In this document: positions 63,285 to 64,000 of the stretch, one piece after another
Layout: every line of letters begins with the position of its first letter
Numbering within the stretch: the first letter of the stretch is position 1
Assembly (NCBI GenBank): GCA_035620375.1
Contig: DASPGX010000006.1
Location: forward strand, 32,207 to 96,206
Length of the DNA: 64,000 nt
Source of the DNA: DASPGX01 sp035620375
GTDB taxonomy: Bacteria > Patescibacteriota > Minisyncoccia > 2-02-FULL-40-12 > GWA2-44-9
Reading direction: 5' to 3'
The notes under the pieces: model-generated
Told to the model about the DNA's origin: nothing
Databases searched by the model: none
What the model saw: the letters and a program-made list of their open reading frames with translations, nothing else
Program-made: the position numbers and the translations under genes

Positions 63285-63857
63285 ATGGGTGCCATGGATA
63301 CGTCCCGGCTCATATCCCGCGTCCTCATCTATACCGCACAGGTCCTGACGCAGGTCAGGGATGAGCATCTCCGCCGGACGCTCCACGACGCGGTGGACGA
63401 TATGCTCCGTGCATCGCTGGACGGCGCCGCATTGGAGGAGCCGGCCGGGATTCTGCAGGAGTGCCTGGAGCAGTGCTCGGCCGCCGGAGCCGCTCCGCTC
63501 GGTTCCCTGCTTTTTGCCGAACGCCACGTTCTCCTGCTCCGTCTTCATCTGCGTTCTGCCCCGGCAATCAAGGCCGCCCCGACCGTCCCGGCGGCGCGGC
63601 CGGCCTCCCGTCCGCCGGGCCCCGTTTCGGTGGCACCGGTGGGGAACGGACATCTGACGAAGACCTCAAAACGGGTGCTGGCGCGCATCAAGGAGCTGGG
63701 CATCGGGAGGCCGCGGGACATTATCGAGAAGTGCCGGCCGTTGTCGGACCGCACGGTCAAGCGGAGTCTCCGGGAGCTGGTGCTTGCCGGACTTGTCCGC
63801 CGCGACACCCAGGACGGCAACGTCATCTACGCCCCCGTGCGGGTTCCGGAGACTTGA
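63285..63857 (+). CDS. Winged-helix DNA-binding protein
   Basis: 190 aa (or 187 if the ATG at 63294 is used). N-terminal helical part (SRLISRVLIYTAQVLTQVRDEHLRRTLHDAVDDMLRASLDG), Ala/Pro linker, and a C-terminal wHTH: LTKTSKRVLARIKELGIGRPRDIIEKCRPLSDRTVKRSLRELVLAGLVRRDT...YAPVRV, like MarR/ArsR- or archaeal-type regulators. TATAAC lies just upstream, so the transcript is (nearly) leaderless. Operator unknown. Confidence 0.75.
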   Translation: MGAMDTSRLISRVLIYTAQVLTQVRDEHLRRTLHDAVDDMLRASLDGAALEEPAGILQECLEQCSAAGAAPLGSLLFAERHVLLLRLHLRSAPAIKAAPTVPAARPASRPPGPVSVAPVGNGHLTKTSKRVLARIKELGIGRPRDIIEKCRPLSDRTVKRSLRELVLAGLVRRDTQDGNVIYAPVRVPET

Positions 63858-63863
63858 GGCATT

Positions 63864-63891
63864 GACGGGCCGGACCCATCTGATATAAGCG
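63864..63891 (+). promoter_or_regulatory. Promoter reading off the window
   Basis: TTGACG (63864-63869), 16 bp, TATAAG (63886-63891). Confidence 0.5.
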
Positions 63892-63906
63892 CGGCAAGGA
63901 TTCCAG

Positions 63907-64000
63907 ATGTTCTTCTGTCCTGTCGTGATCGCTGCGCTGGATCGTTATCCCTCCTCGATTCAGCGAAGCACTATGGTCGCGGCAGGGCAAAAGGACATCT
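63907..64000 (+). CDS. Possible 5' end of a gene cut by the window
   Basis: An ATG at 63907 opens a frame to the window end (MFFCPVVIAALDRYPSS...), 15 nt after a -10 element, with no Shine-Dalgarno. Too short to identify; it could also be non-coding RNA. Confidence 0.3.
   Translation, partial: MFFCPVVIAALDRYPSSIQRSTMVAAGQKDI

Noticed and set aside
1..64000. CRISPR array, prophage or insertion sequence
   Set aside because: No direct-repeat series, integrase, transposase or phage structural genes were found.

Overview
The window is a gene-dense, high-GC bacterial chromosome segment without rRNA, CRISPR arrays or insertion sequences. Several features point to a member of the Candidate Phyla Radiation (Patescibacteria): many small membrane-anchored proteins of unknown function, a DUF5671-type protein, two small GIY-YIG proteins, two proteins starting with the short helical 'G-(L/V)-x-(D/A)-...-AGW' module common in that group, HhH-GPD repair glycosylases without Fe-S cysteines, and an NAD supply based on salvage. 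The exact class cannot be read from the sequence. Predicted outer-surface parts (an OmpA-like domain and a beta-barrel-like secreted protein) are unusual for such organisms, so the lineage call is an inference.

Layout. 0-7 kb: lepA, a Thr/Gly tRNA pair, an FtsB/DivIC-like protein, a secreted Cys protein, a short prfB, ftsE-ftsX, gmd and a Gln tRNA. 7-14.4 kb: a diiron-fold-like protein, a beta-barrel-like protein and a six-gene operon. The operon encodes a small beta protein, two coiled-coil proteins, a substrate-binding protein fused to OmpA, a permease and an ATPase. 14.4-22.4 kb: methyltransferase, DUF4159, CapA, YvcK, ATP-dependent DNA ligase, and a TPM/LemA-like pair. 22.4-30.7 kb (minus strand): an NAD metabolism island of nadD, pncB, pncA, a deoxyribosyltransferase-Nudix fusion, an ADP-ribosylglycohydrolase, a GNAT, an NrtR-type regulator and nadE. 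Three matching palindromic operators lie in its promoters. 30.8-35.4 kb: the overlapping operon xseA-xseB-sugar dehydrogenase-PP2C-rsmE, then PspC. 36-41 kb: nth, a P-type ATPase, mutY and a membrane protein. 41-46 kb: DUF763, RlpA-like, and lexA-dinB with an SOS box. 46-53 kb: small nucleases, a membrane AlbA_2 protein, DedA, and a group of secreted or cell-surface proteins. 53-64 kb: kinase, HAD, PRTase, MBL, tRNA-binding protein, hisS, DUF1295, peroxiredoxin, zinc ribbon, FKBP, a degenerate protease and a wHTH protein.

Two modes of expression can be seen. About twenty genes, many of them housekeeping, have a -10 hexamer (often extended TGn-TATAAT) ending only 5-10 nt before the start codon and no Shine-Dalgarno sequence, so they are probably transcribed leaderless. 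Others, mainly secreted, transport and NAD-operon genes, have a normal leader with AGGAGG-type sites, often with a -35 spaced 16-17 bp from the -10.

Regulation that can be read directly: the NAD genes form one predicted NrtR regulon (TAGTGTA-N5-TACACTA overlapping or abutting the -10 in all three promoters). lexA-dinB carries a Bacillus-type SOS box between -35 and -10. The ABC operon has a terminator-like hairpin after the binding-protein gene. A family of about 100-nt palindromic repeats, whose terminal arms differ between copies yet remain complementary within each copy, is present three times.
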